Assembly (NCBI RefSeq): GCF_034674885.1
Contig: NZ_JAUCDS010000001.1
Location: forward strand, 186,001 to 250,000
Length of the DNA: 64,000 bases
From: Castellaniella sp034674885
GTDB lineage: Bacteria; Pseudomonadota; Gammaproteobacteria; Burkholderiales; Burkholderiaceae_B
Direction: 5' to 3'
The notes beneath the pieces were generated by a model. The model had not been told where the DNA came from. It saw nothing but the letters and a program-made list of their open reading frames with translations, and searched no databases. The first letter of the stretch is position 1, and each line of letters begins with the position of its first letter. Shown here piece by piece: positions 49,017 through 57,273 of this stretch. Made by a program: the position numbers and the translations under genes.

Positions 49017-49673
49017 ATGCCGACTGCCACGCATACCACCAAACCCCGCGCCACCGAGGCTGCCTACGATGCCATCGAGCAACTGATCGCCACGCTGCGA
49101 CTGGAACCCAACCAGCCCATCGTGGAAAGCGATCTGATCCAGATGACCGGCCTGGGGCGCACCCCCATCCGCGAGGCCCTGATGCGGCTGGTCGCCAGCG
49201 GCCTGATCGAGCAGCAACCACGCCGGGGGCTGCGCGTCAGTGAAATCCGCATCGCGGAACACCTGATCCTGATCGACACACGCCGGGTGCTGGAACGACT
49301 GATTGCCACATCGTCGGCTCGCAGGGCGACGCCCGACCAACGCATCCGCCTGCTGCAATGCGGCCAGGACATGATGGATGCCGCACAGCGCGGCGATCTG
49401 TCGGCGTACATGCAGGCGGATCAGGCGCTGGACCGCATCAATCACGAAGCCTGCCGCAATCCCTACGCGGTGCAGGCCATCGTGCCGATGATCATCCAGT
49501 GCCGGCGATTCTGGTACGCCTACCAGCACGAGGGCGACCTGGAACGCGGCGCCCGCAGCCACCTGATGGAAGTTCAAGGCATCCACGCCAGCAACCCCGA
49601 ACAGGCGGTCGCCGGCGCCGATGCGCTGATGGACTATCTGATGGAATTCACCCGGACGGTGATCGAGGCTTAA
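49017..49673 (+). CDS. GntR family transcriptional regulator (FadR-type)
   Basis: A 218-aa regulator. The winged helix-turn-helix is in the first 75 residues: AYDAIEQLIATLRLEPNQPI, then LIQMTGLGRTPIREALMRLVASGLIEQ, a classical GntR signature. The C-terminal all-helical FCD-type ligand domain contains DTRRVLERLIA and the QADQALDRINHEACRN metal-site region. The gene begins two bases after the epimerase stop and is clearly co-transcribed. It probably controls both arms of the hydroxyproline locus. Confidence 0.9.
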   Translation: MPTATHTTKPRATEAAYDAIEQLIATLRLEPNQPIVESDLIQMTGLGRTPIREALMRLVASGLIEQQPRRGLRVSEIRIAEHLILIDTRRVLERLIATSSARRATPDQRIRLLQCGQDMMDAAQRGDLSAYMQADQALDRINHEACRNPYAVQAIVPMIIQCRRFWYAYQHEGDLERGARSHLMEVQGIHASNPEQAVAGADALMDYLMEFTRTVIEA

Positions 49674-49676
49674 AGA

Positions 49677-49770
49677 GCCCCCACGCTGCGCAGGCTGCGC
49701 CCGCTTGCTGCCCCCCAAGGGGGCGCCTTCCGCCTTGGGGCGGCCCGGCGGCGGAAGGTCTCTTCTTCTG
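49677..49770. repeat. GC-rich palindromic intergenic element
   Basis: Between the convergent GntR and aldehyde dehydrogenase genes. It contains CCCCCACGCTGCGCAGGCTG, then CTGCCCCCCAAGGGGGCG, CCTTCCGCC...GGCGGAAGG and GGGGCGGCCCGGCGG, giving nested inverted repeats. Elements of this wording (CCCCCACG ... CCCCCAAGGGGG) recur between genes in many Burkholderiales. Here it may act as a bidirectional terminator; a short pyrimidine run (TCTCTTCTTCT) follows on the right. Confidence 0.6.
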
Positions 49771-49782
49771 AGGGGTCCAGGC

Positions 49783-51264
49783 TTAATTTACGTACCAGAT
49801 CGTCTTGGTCTGCTGGTACTGGTCCAGGGCTTCCAGGCCATTGTCGCGACCGCCGAAGCCGGACTGCTTGTAGCCACCGAACGGCGTGGTGATGTCGCCT
49901 TCGGAAAAGCCGTTGATGGACACCGTGCCAGCCTGGATAGCGCGGGCGACTCGCTGGGCGCGACCAACGTCGCGGGTGTACAGGGATGCAGCCAGGCCAT
50001 AGGCGCTGTCATTGGCCAGTTCAATGGCTTCGGCCTCCGTCTCGAAGGGCGTCACCGCCAGGATGGGGCCGAAGACCTCTTCCCGGAACAGGCGCGACCC
50101 CGCCGACACCTGGTCGAAGATCGTAGGTTCCACATACCATCCGCTGCCCAGGTCCGCATGGATGCGGCCGCCGTGCACCAGTCGCGCGCCTTCGGCAGGC
50201 GCGTCGTCCAGGAAACTGCGCACCTTGTCGAAATGGGCGCGTTCGACCATCGGGCCGATCTTGACCGTCTCGTCGGTGGGCAGGCCCACCGTCCAGGTGG
50301 CCAGGCGTTCCTGCAGGCGTGCCAGCAGGGCGTCCTTGATGCCGCTTTGCACGATCAGGCGCGAGCCGCAACTGCAGTTCTCGCCCATATTCCAGAATGC
50401 GGCTGCCAGCACATGATCGACCAGGCCGTCCAGGTCGGCATCGTCGAAGATCACCTGCGGGCTCTTGCCGCCGCATTCCAGCACGATTTCCTTCAGGTTG
50501 CTCTCGGCCGAATACTTCAGGAAATAGCGCCCGACTTCGGTCGAACCGGTGAAGGACACCACGTCCACGTCCATGTGCCGGCCCAGGGCCTGGCCCGCGT
50601 CCTCGCCCAGGCCGGTGACCAGCATCAGCACGTCTTCCGGCACCCCGGCCTCGTAGGCCAGCTGCGTCATGCGGTAGGCGCTCAGCGAAGTCAGTTCTGC
50701 CGGCTTGACGATGACCGAATTGCCCGCCACCAGCGCGGGGGCGACCTTCCAGGCGTACATCTGCGCCGGGAAATTCCAGGGCAGCACGGCCCCCACCACG
50801 CCGATGGGTTCCTTGACGATCAGCCCCAGGGCATCCGGCCCGGTCGGCGCGACGCGCCCGAAGCACTTGTCGATGGCCTCGGCGTACCAGCGGAACGTAT
50901 CCAGGGTGGCCGGCATGTCCGTGTTCAGGCATTCGGTGATCGGCTTGCCCGCATCGACGCAGTCCAGCGCGGCCAGTTCTTCCGCGTGTTCCGTCATCAG
51001 GTCTGTCCAGCGCAGCATGACGCGCTTGCGTTCGGCCGGCGCCAACTGGGACCAGGCGCCCGCCTTGAAGCTGGCGCGCGCGATCTTGACGGCCCGGTCC
51101 ACATCGGCGGCCGTGCCCGCCTCGATGACGCCGATGACGCTGTTATCGATGGGCGTGGTGTTGTCCAGGCGCGCACTCGAGGCGGCGTGGCCCGGAATCA
51201 GGTTCCCGGCCCAGAGCCTGGCGGCGCGGGCCTGCTCGAAAATCTGTTCTTTGGTCTGCGGCAT
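49783..51264 (-). CDS. Aldehyde dehydrogenase (probable alpha-ketoglutarate semialdehyde dehydrogenase)
   Basis: A 493-aa NAD(P)-dependent aldehyde dehydrogenase. Active-site residues are N164 in PWNFPAQM, E263 in VLECGGKSP and the nucleophile C297 in WNMGENCSCGSR. The cofactor strand SFTGSTEVGR is intact. By sequence it resembles the PuuC/AldH group, but beside hydroxyproline epimerase and a DapA-like deaminase its likely job is the last step, oxidising 2-oxoglutarate semialdehyde. The ATG at 51264 has GGAGG upstream; the longer frame to 51411 enters the next gene. It is the last gene of the leftward arm. Confidence 0.87.
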   Translation of the reverse strand: MPQTKEQIFEQARAARLWAGNLIPGHAASSARLDNTTPIDNSVIGVIEAGTAADVDRAVKIARASFKAGAWSQLAPAERKRVMLRWTDLMTEHAEELAALDCVDAGKPITECLNTDMPATLDTFRWYAEAIDKCFGRVAPTGPDALGLIVKEPIGVVGAVLPWNFPAQMYAWKVAPALVAGNSVIVKPAELTSLSAYRMTQLAYEAGVPEDVLMLVTGLGEDAGQALGRHMDVDVVSFTGSTEVGRYFLKYSAESNLKEIVLECGGKSPQVIFDDADLDGLVDHVLAAAFWNMGENCSCGSRLIVQSGIKDALLARLQERLATWTVGLPTDETVKIGPMVERAHFDKVRSFLDDAPAEGARLVHGGRIHADLGSGWYVEPTIFDQVSAGSRLFREEVFGPILAVTPFETEAEAIELANDSAYGLAASLYTRDVGRAQRVARAIQAGTVSINGFSEGDITTPFGGYKQSGFGGRDNGLEALDQYQQTKTIWYVN

Positions 51265-51274
51265 GGTGGCCTCC

Positions 51275-52150
51275 TTAGCGCTGATAGGCGTCGAGCATGG
51301 ACAGGAAGTCCTGGGCGTCGGCGTCCGGCAGCGGTGCCAGCGGCAGGCGCACCGTGCCGGCCTCGACGCCGTGGCGGCGGCAGCCCAGCTTGGCCTTCTG
51401 GTTGTAGTCACCGGATTCCATCGCCAGGATGATCGGGTACATGCCTTCCATCAGGGAACGGACCTCGTCCCAGCGGCCTTCGCCGGCTGCCTTGACCATC
51501 GCCACCTGTTCGGCCGGGAAGACGTTGGCGCCACCGCTGATCCAGCAGCGCACACCCCAGAACAGGAAGTCGGCCGCCATGTCGTCGGAACCGCTGATGA
51601 TCTGGAAATCCGGAATGCGGGCCTGGATCAGGTGCAGGGCGCGGTTGAAATTGCCGCTGCTTTCCTTGATGGCGACGATGTTGGGGATCTTGGCCAGTTC
51701 GACCACGGTTTCGATGGCGATCTGCACACCCACGCGCTGCGGGAAGTCATACAGGATGATGGGCAGCGGGGTGGCGGCCGCCACGGTGCGGAAATGCTGC
51801 AGGATCCCTGCCTGTTCCGGCAGGCTGTAGGGCGGCGTGGCCAGCATCAGGCCGTCGTAGCCCAGGGCCTGAGCGCGCTGGGCATGTGTGATCGATTCCT
51901 GGGTGGACAGCGCATTGATCCCGGCGATGGTCTTGGCGCGCCCGCCGACTGCCTCGACCACGGTGCGCAGGACCAGGTCGCGCTCTTCGTCGTTCAGCGC
52001 ATAGTACTCGCCGGTGGTGCCGCAGGCCACGATGCCGGCCACGCCGGCCTCGACGAAACGGTTCACCAGTTGCGTCAGAGCCTGCGCATTGACCTGACCA
52101 TCTGCCGTAAACGGAGTGATGATGGGAACCAGGATACCTTCGATATTCAT
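51275..52150 (-). CDS. DapA-family lyase (probable pyrroline-4-hydroxy-2-carboxylate deaminase)
   Basis: A 291-aa class I aldolase-fold enzyme with the DapA layout: GILVPIITPFTADGQV, VACGTTGEYYALNDEE, Y134 in IILYDFP and Schiff-base K162 in VAIKESSGN. True DapA is not expected in a catabolic locus; in hydroxyproline degradation a DapA homologue deaminates 1-pyrroline-4-hydroxy-2-carboxylate to 2-oxoglutarate semialdehyde, matching its neighbours. I chose ATG 52150, preceded by GGAAGG, over one at 52168. Ten bases separate it from the aldehyde dehydrogenase. Confidence 0.85.
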   Translation of the reverse strand: MNIEGILVPIITPFTADGQVNAQALTQLVNRFVEAGVAGIVACGTTGEYYALNDEERDLVLRTVVEAVGGRAKTIAGINALSTQESITHAQRAQALGYDGLMLATPPYSLPEQAGILQHFRTVAAATPLPIILYDFPQRVGVQIAIETVVELAKIPNIVAIKESSGNFNRALHLIQARIPDFQIISGSDDMAADFLFWGVRCWISGGANVFPAEQVAMVKAAGEGRWDEVRSLMEGMYPIILAMESGDYNQKAKLGCRRHGVEAGTVRLPLAPLPDADAQDFLSMLDAYQR

Positions 52151-52222
52151 ATGCCTTCCTAATGACAAAAGGATGCCCGGCCAGCCGGGCGACTGCCGGG
52201 GCCCGCGGCCCCGCGCAAAAAA

Positions 52223-53542
52223 TCAGAAACCTACGATGCGCTGCGGCAGCCACGTCGCCAGGATCGGGAACATTGCCACGATCGCCAGCGTCAGGAACTG
52301 CACCAGGATGAAGGGGACGACGCCCCGGCAGACCTGGCCGTACTTCATGTCCGGTGGCGCGATGGACAGCAGGTAGAAGATCGACGAGGCCATCGGCGGG
52401 GTCAGGTAGCTGGTCTGGATGACGATGATGACCATGGTGCCGAACCAGATCGGATCGACGCCTGCCGCCGTCAGCACGGGCAGGAACAGCGGCACGCAGA
52501 TCAGGACGTTGGCCGTCCAGTCCAGCACGAAACCCAGCAGGAACACGATGCACAGGAACAGCACCAATGTGCCGCTCAGCCCCAGCCCCATATCGGAAAT
52601 CAGCGCCTGAATCAGACGTCCGCCCCCATTGGCGGCGAAAATCCCCGTGAACATGATACCGCCGGCCACGATCAGCAGGATCATGGCGGAGATCCGGACC
52701 GTGATGGCCAGTGCCTCGCGCATCATCGGCACGCTGAACTGCCCATAGCAGATGCACAGGACCAGGGCGCCGATGGCCCCCACGGCGGCGGCCTCGGTGG
52801 GCGACGCGATGCCGGCCATCAAGGACCCCAGAACCGCGAAGATCAGCAGCATGGTCGGCAACAGGCCGCTGGCCGTGATCCGCAGCTTCTCGGCCAGCGG
52901 CAGGAGCATGTCGGGGTCGTCCGCGCGAGGGCCCTTTTTCGGATCCAGGATGCACACACCGATGATGTACAGGACGAACAGCCCCACCATGATCAGGCCA
53001 GGGAACAGCATCGCGGCAAAGAGCTCTCCGACGGAGATCTGGGCCAGCGACGCATACACCACGGCCACCACGGACGGCGGAATCATGGTCCCCAGGGACC
53101 CGCCCGCGCAGATGGTGCCCGCAATCAGCGAATTGTCATAGCGGAAGCGCTGCATGGCGGGGATCGCCATCAGGCCGACCATGACCTCGACCGCCCCCAC
53201 CACCCCGGCCGCTGCGGCAAAAGTGGCGCCCATGGCGATGGTTGCGACGGCCAGCCCCCCAGGCAGCCGGCCCAGCCACAGCTGCATGGTGCGAAACAAG
53301 CGCGCCGCGATCCCGGAGCGCTCCAGGATCGCGCCCATCAGCACGAACATAGGGATCGCAGACAGAATGTAATTGGTGGTGGCCGAATACAGGCCGCCAT
53401 AGAGCTGGTTGAAAACCTGATCGCCAAAGGCGAACCATCCGGCGATCAGCGCGGGGATGATCAGGGAAAAAGAAACCGGGATGCCCAGGAAGATCAGCAG
53501 GAACATCCCCGGAAACATCAGGGCGGCAATCGTCGAATTCAT
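52223..53542 (-). CDS. dctM: TRAP transporter large permease (DctM)
   Basis: A 439-aa membrane protein with about 12 hydrophobic segments, the ion-coupled core of a TRAP transporter. It begins MNSTIAALMFPGMFLLIFLG and carries the family stretches NYILSAIPMFVLMGAILERSG, GTICAGGSLGTMIPPSVV and ASPTEAAAVGAIGAL. Its ATG shares one base with the dctQ stop (TGATG). The binding protein and small subunit lie immediately upstream. The substrate is inferred from the locus as hydroxyproline or a related compound. Confidence 0.95.
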   Translation of the reverse strand: MNSTIAALMFPGMFLLIFLGIPVSFSLIIPALIAGWFAFGDQVFNQLYGGLYSATTNYILSAIPMFVLMGAILERSGIAARLFRTMQLWLGRLPGGLAVATIAMGATFAAAAGVVGAVEVMVGLMAIPAMQRFRYDNSLIAGTICAGGSLGTMIPPSVVAVVYASLAQISVGELFAAMLFPGLIMVGLFVLYIIGVCILDPKKGPRADDPDMLLPLAEKLRITASGLLPTMLLIFAVLGSLMAGIASPTEAAAVGAIGALVLCICYGQFSVPMMREALAITVRISAMILLIVAGGIMFTGIFAANGGGRLIQALISDMGLGLSGTLVLFLCIVFLLGFVLDWTANVLICVPLFLPVLTAAGVDPIWFGTMVIIVIQTSYLTPPMASSIFYLLSIAPPDMKYGQVCRGVVPFILVQFLTLAIVAMFPILATWLPQRIVGF

Positions 53543-54060
53543 CAATGTTCCTTCTTGGCGTCCGGGTCCTGGCCGAAGAAGGCCCGCAGGCCTTCCGCCA
53601 CCAGTTGCAGGGTCAAGGCGACCAGGCCGATTGCGATAAGCAGATAGAACGGCCACATCAACGGAGCCCAGGGGCTGACGGTTTCCACTTCGTGACGCAC
53701 CCAGGCCCGCCAGGTGTGCGACAGGGCGACCCAGGACAGCATGCCGAAGAACGGCGCCAGGATCAGCAGGTAGGCCACCCCCTGCACCGCGCCGTTGAAT
53801 CGCGCGGGCAGGCGGTTGCGCAAGACGTCGATGCGGATGTGTGCATCTTCACGCAGCACGTAGGCCACTCCCAGCAGGAAGACGGCGCCGTTGGCCATGT
53901 AGGCGATGTCAAATGCCCAGACCGTGGGCGCATCGAACACGTAGCGGGCGAAGACCTCGTAGACCATGGACATGGTCAACACGGCCGCCGCCACGCTCGC
54001 CAGTTGGGACGCGCACCACGACACGCCATTTGCAAATCGGGTCAGGGCATTGAGCATCAT
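53542..54060 (-). CDS. dctQ: TRAP transporter small permease (DctQ)
   Basis: A 172-aa four-TM small subunit. Segments are NGVSWCASQLASVAAAVLTMSMVYEVFARY (split by its motif FARYVFDAP), WAFDIAYMANGAVFLLGVAYVLREDAHIRID, AYLLILAPFFGMLSWVAL and PFYLLIAIGLVALTLQLVAEG. The RYVF...W...E/AY and DxHIRIDV motifs are characteristic. Two ATG codons (54060 and 54057) open the frame. It is 24 bases from dctP and overlaps dctM by one base. Confidence 0.92.
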   Translation of the reverse strand: MMLNALTRFANGVSWCASQLASVAAAVLTMSMVYEVFARYVFDAPTVWAFDIAYMANGAVFLLGVAYVLREDAHIRIDVLRNRLPARFNGAVQGVAYLLILAPFFGMLSWVALSHTWRAWVRHEVETVSPWAPLMWPFYLLIAIGLVALTLQLVAEGLRAFFGQDPDAKKEH

Positions 54061-54084
54061 GGCCTCGTGAAGTGAAGTCGCGCG

Positions 54085-55140
54085 TCAGTCGCGGATCAGA
54101 TAACCGCTTTCCGCCTTCCAGCGCTTGTGGTAGGCCTCGTAGTCGGCCAGCACTTCCGCCATTTCCGGCTTGCCGGCAGCCTTTTGGGCGTCGGCCGTCT
54201 TGTGCATCCAGTCATAGCCGGCATCGGACAGCTGTTTGACGAAGGCCGAATCCAGAGTAATGATTTCGTTACGGCCGCTGCGGTACTTTTCCATGGCCTT
54301 CATGTCCGCGTCATAGAAATAGTCCAGGCTCTGTTCGGTGGTCAGCTGCGCGGCGGCTTCGATCAGCGGCTTCAGATCCGCAGGCACCTTGTCCCAGGTT
54401 TCCTGCTTCAGGAAGACTTCCCACATGAAGGTCGGCTGATGCACGCCAGGCACCACGATGTACTTGGCTGCCTGATGAAAGCCCTCGGGCATGTTGGCCG
54501 ACGGCGGGGCCCATTCGACGGCATCCACGCCCTTGCGTTGCAGCAGCGTGTAGGTTTCGCCCGCCGGCACCACGGTCGGGACCGCGCCGAAATAATCCCG
54601 CATGACTTCGGCCCAGGCGCCGGAGGTGCGGTACTTCATGCCTTTGAGGTCTTCCGCGTTGCGGATCGGCTTGTTCGAATGCGCCAGGATCTCGGACGAG
54701 CCGATGCCGACGATCATGGTCTTCAGGCCCTGTTCCGAGCGCAGCTTTTCCAGTTTTTCCTTGCCGCCGCCCTGATACAGCCAGGCCTTGTAGGCATCCG
54801 GCCCCATGCCGCCCGGGAAGCCGGCAAAAATGGCGTTCACGGGATTCTGGTTCACCAGGTAGCTGGACGTGGAATGGCCGGCCTCGATCACGCCGTCCTG
54901 CACCGAGTCGAAGACCTTCAGGGCCGGCACGATGACGCCCGCGCCAAAGGGCTGGATCTCAACGCGCCCCGACGTGATGGTCTTCACGTTGGTAGCGAAG
55001 CGTTCGAGAAAATTCTGGTAGAACGGCGAGCCCTCGGGCACCGACGTGGGCACGCGCCACGTCACGTCAGCGGCGGACGCCGCGCCCACAGCGCACGCCG
55101 ACAGGGCCGCTACGGCCAGACTGCGAAAAATGGTCTTCAT
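54085..55140 (-). CDS. dctP: TRAP transporter substrate-binding protein (DctP)
   Basis: A 351-aa periplasmic receptor. The signal peptide (residues 1-23) ends GAASAAD. The mature protein has the DctP plan: WRVPTSVPEGSPFYQNFL, IQPFGAGVIVPALKVFDSVQDG, the conserved Arg in GMKYRTSGAWAEVM, and GAVPTVVPAGETYTLLQRKGVDAVEW, the ligand-carboxylate region. First gene of the leftward arm dctP-dctQ-dctM-dapA-like-aldH. An ATAT-rich motif shared with the other arm lies 53-67 bases upstream of the start. Confidence 0.93.
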   Translation of the reverse strand: MKTIFRSLAVAALSACAVGAASAADVTWRVPTSVPEGSPFYQNFLERFATNVKTITSGRVEIQPFGAGVIVPALKVFDSVQDGVIEAGHSTSSYLVNQNPVNAIFAGFPGGMGPDAYKAWLYQGGGKEKLEKLRSEQGLKTMIVGIGSSEILAHSNKPIRNAEDLKGMKYRTSGAWAEVMRDYFGAVPTVVPAGETYTLLQRKGVDAVEWAPPSANMPEGFHQAAKYIVVPGVHQPTFMWEVFLKQETWDKVPADLKPLIEAAAQLTTEQSLDYFYDADMKAMEKYRSGRNEIITLDSAFVKQLSDAGYDWMHKTADAQKAAGKPEMAEVLADYEAYHKRWKAESGYLIRD

Positions 55141-55192
55141 GTTTCCCCCGGGTAATAGTAGGTGTCAGCATTCTCGCTGAACGGCCAGTCTA

Positions 55193-55207
55193 ATATCCAA
55201 TAAATAT
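55193..55207. promoter_or_regulatory. Candidate regulator site upstream of dctP (copy 2)
   Basis: ATATCCA-N4-ATAT (55193-55207), the same 15-base pattern as at 46658-46672. It sits within an AT-rich stretch (55190-55225) that must also hold the leftward dctP promoter, so promoter and operator sequence cannot be separated by eye. Confidence 0.35.
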
Positions 55208-55309
55208 ATTTACAACATATTAAGGGTAAACACTGAAGACCCTCCATGGCCGGTCCGGCCTGGAGGATATGCTAGGCTTGCCTGTCTTTCCCCATCTCCG
55301 GAGACTCGC

Positions 55310-55498
55310 ATGCCCACCATGCACATTGAATTGTTCGAAGGCCGTACCCCCGAAAAGAAACGCGAACTGGTGCAGGCCCTGACTGAACGCACCTGCGAGG
55401 TGCTCGGCTGCCAGCCGGGAGCCGTGGACATCATCCTGACCGAGATCCGCAAGGATCACTGGGCCTCCGGCGGCGTGCTGTGGTCCGAAAAATCGTAG
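55310..55498 (+). CDS. 4-oxalocrotonate tautomerase family protein
   Basis: A 62-aa member of the tautomerase superfamily. After removal of Met the catalytic N-terminal proline is exposed (MPTMHIELFEGRTPEKKREL). The two basic residues usually following (Arg11, Arg39 region) are represented by R12 and by R/K residues around TEIRKDHWASGG. It is likely a stand-alone keto-enol tautomerase; its position next to the hydroxyproline TRAP genes may be coincidental. A GGAG site lies about ten bases upstream. Confidence 0.88.
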   Translation: MPTMHIELFEGRTPEKKRELVQALTERTCEVLGCQPGAVDIILTEIRKDHWASGGVLWSEKS

Positions 55499-55502
55499 CG
55501 GC

Positions 55503-55880
55503 CTATTTCTGCTGACCGACCAGCCTCTCGACCTTCTTGCGCAACTCGGGGTCCTTGCGCACGGCATGGCTGATGCCGTTGTATTCGGCCACGCTCATGC
55601 CGCCCGCCTCGACCCGGTCCACCATTTTCTGGTCGGCCTCGACCCGGATCGCCTGCCGGGCGTTCTCATCGGAGGCTGCCTCGAAACGGGGTTGGTATTC
55701 GGCCACCACGCCGCTGACCTCGCGCACGGCGCCGGCATACCGCTGTAATTGTTCATCCGTCGGCTGATCGATCGCCTCGTAGGCGGCGCCGGGGCCCGCT
55801 GCACGGACTGCCGTCATCGGCCCGGCCAATCCCAGGGCGATCACGGAAGCGGCCATGAACGCTTTCATCACATGATTCAT
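55503..55880 (-). CDS. Exported DUF4168 family protein
   Basis: A 125-aa protein with a Sec signal peptide (MKAFMAASVIALGLAG ... VRAAG) and a mature region matching DUF4168. Typical are TDEQLQRYAGAVREVSGVV, then DENARQAIRVEADQKMVDRVEAGGMSV (an amphipathic helix pair), YNGISHAVRKDPELRKKV. Such small periplasmic helical proteins have no known activity. It is convergent with the tautomerase gene, with four bases between the stops. Confidence 0.8.
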   Translation of the reverse strand: MNHVMKAFMAASVIALGLAGPMTAVRAAGPGAAYEAIDQPTDEQLQRYAGAVREVSGVVAEYQPRFEAASDENARQAIRVEADQKMVDRVEAGGMSVAEYNGISHAVRKDPELRKKVERLVGQQK

Positions 55881-56119
55881 TTCTGACTCCTGATGCTCGT
55901 GAACAACGTTCCCATGATGACGACGCCCCCCACCCGTTTCAAGTTTCCCGATGCTCGGTCCTGTAACGGCATACCACGGTCGCCTCTGGTTGAAGGGGCG
56001 CCGCGACAGCTACACTGATCGAATGAATGCCCGCCAGGCGCGCCAGCCCGGCGTCCGAGGCCGCATGGACCGGAATCCGACGATGGATTCCACCCCGTTT
56101 CAGGATGGAGAACACACAA

Positions 56120-56776
56120 ATGGATACGGATTTCTGGCTGCAGCGCTGGGAACATGGTCAGACCGGCTTTCACCAAAGCCGCGTCATGCCGCTGCTGCAA
56201 AAACACTGGGCTGCCCTGGACCTGCCTCAGGGCAGCCGGGTGCTGGTGCCCCTGGCAGGCAAATCCCTGGACGTCGCCTGGCTGGCCGCCCAGGGCCACC
56301 GCGTGCTGGCCGTGGAACTCTCGCCCCTGGCGGTTCAGCAGTTTTTCGACGAACACCAGCTGACGCCGGCGATCAGCGAGGTGCCCCAGGGCCGTCTGTA
56401 CCAGGCCGGCGGCATCGACTTTCTGTGCGGCGACATCTTCGATCTGGATGCGGCCACGCTGGCCAGCTGCCGGGCCTGCTACGACCGGGCTGCCCTGATC
56501 GCCCTGACACCCGCGCTGCGCGCCCGCTACGTCGCCCATGTCTACGGGCAACTGCCGGCGGGCTGCCACACGCTGCTGCTGACGCTGGACTACCCCCAGG
56601 CCGAAATGGATGGGCCGCCGTTCTCCGTGCCGGATGCGGAAATCCAGGCCCATTACGGGGCCCGCTGGCAGATCGACACACTGGAGACCCGCAATGTCCT
56701 GGAACACGAGCCCAAGTTCGCGGCGCGCGGCGTCACTCGCATGAGCACCACGGTCTACCGGCTGAGCGCCCGATAG
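56120..56776 (+). CDS. tpm: Thiopurine S-methyltransferase (TPMT-type)
   Basis: A 218-aa SAM-dependent methyltransferase. The N-terminal FWLQRWEHGQTGFHQ is the bacterial TPMT signature. The SAM motif region is RVLVPLAGKSLDVAWLAAQG followed by VLAVELSPLAVQQFF. Bacterial TPMTs methylate thiols and also selenium or tellurium oxyanion derivatives. An ATGGAG site ten bases upstream supports ATG 56120 over the longer frame beginning at 56027, whose extra residues do not fit the family. Confidence 0.94.
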   Translation: MDTDFWLQRWEHGQTGFHQSRVMPLLQKHWAALDLPQGSRVLVPLAGKSLDVAWLAAQGHRVLAVELSPLAVQQFFDEHQLTPAISEVPQGRLYQAGGIDFLCGDIFDLDAATLASCRACYDRAALIALTPALRARYVAHVYGQLPAGCHTLLLTLDYPQAEMDGPPFSVPDAEIQAHYGARWQIDTLETRNVLEHEPKFAARGVTRMSTTVYRLSAR

Positions 56777-56875
56777 GCCGCCGGGCGGGCAAGGCAACTT
56801 GCCACCTGGGGCGAGCAGGCGAATAATGGACGGCAAAAGACATACTGGCCCGTGGGGGGTTCTCCAGGAATCCTC

Positions 56876-57184
56876 ATGAAAACATCTCGTCGCACTTTCT
56901 TGATCTCCAGCGCAGGGCTGGTGTCCAGCCTGGCGCTCTCCCGCCAGGTGCTGGCGGCCGATCACGTCGATGAAAACAGCGCCCTGGCCAAACAGCTGGG
57001 CTACAAGCACGACGCAGCCCAGGTCGACCAGGCGGCCCAACCCAAATTCAAGCCCGGCGAACACTGCGCCAACTGCCAGCTCTATCAGGGCAAGGCGGGC
57101 GATGCCTGGGGGCCCTGTCCGATCTTCAGTGGCAAGGACGTATCCGAAAAAGGCTGGTGCAGCGCCTACACCCCCAAGGCCTGA
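56876..57184 (+). CDS. High-potential iron-sulfur protein
   Basis: A 102-aa periplasmic electron carrier. The Tat signal (SRRTFLISSAG) is followed by a mature ~75-residue HiPIP domain. The four cluster ligands C64, C67, C81 and C95 are spaced as C-x2-C-x13-C-x13-C (HCANCQLY, GPCPIF, GWCSAY). The Tat route fits a protein folded with its [4Fe-4S] cluster in the cytoplasm. Its partner is unknown; HiPIPs feed terminal oxidases or reductases. The ATG at 56876 was chosen to put the twin arginine near the N-terminus. Confidence 0.95.
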   Translation: MKTSRRTFLISSAGLVSSLALSRQVLAADHVDENSALAKQLGYKHDAAQVDQAAQPKFKPGEHCANCQLYQGKAGDAWGPCPIFSGKDVSEKGWCSAYTPKA

Positions 57185-57273
57185 CCGTCACGCGCTCGGC
57201 GTCAGCGCCGGGCGCGGAACCGCGCCGCCCAAGCTGATAGCATGGAGCCTTTCCATTGCATCGGTTTTTCACC

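Noticed and set aside
55877..57064. 395-codon open frame on the minus strand
   Set aside because: Antisense to tpm and the HiPIP gene; its sequence has no family features and starts inside the HiPIP gene.
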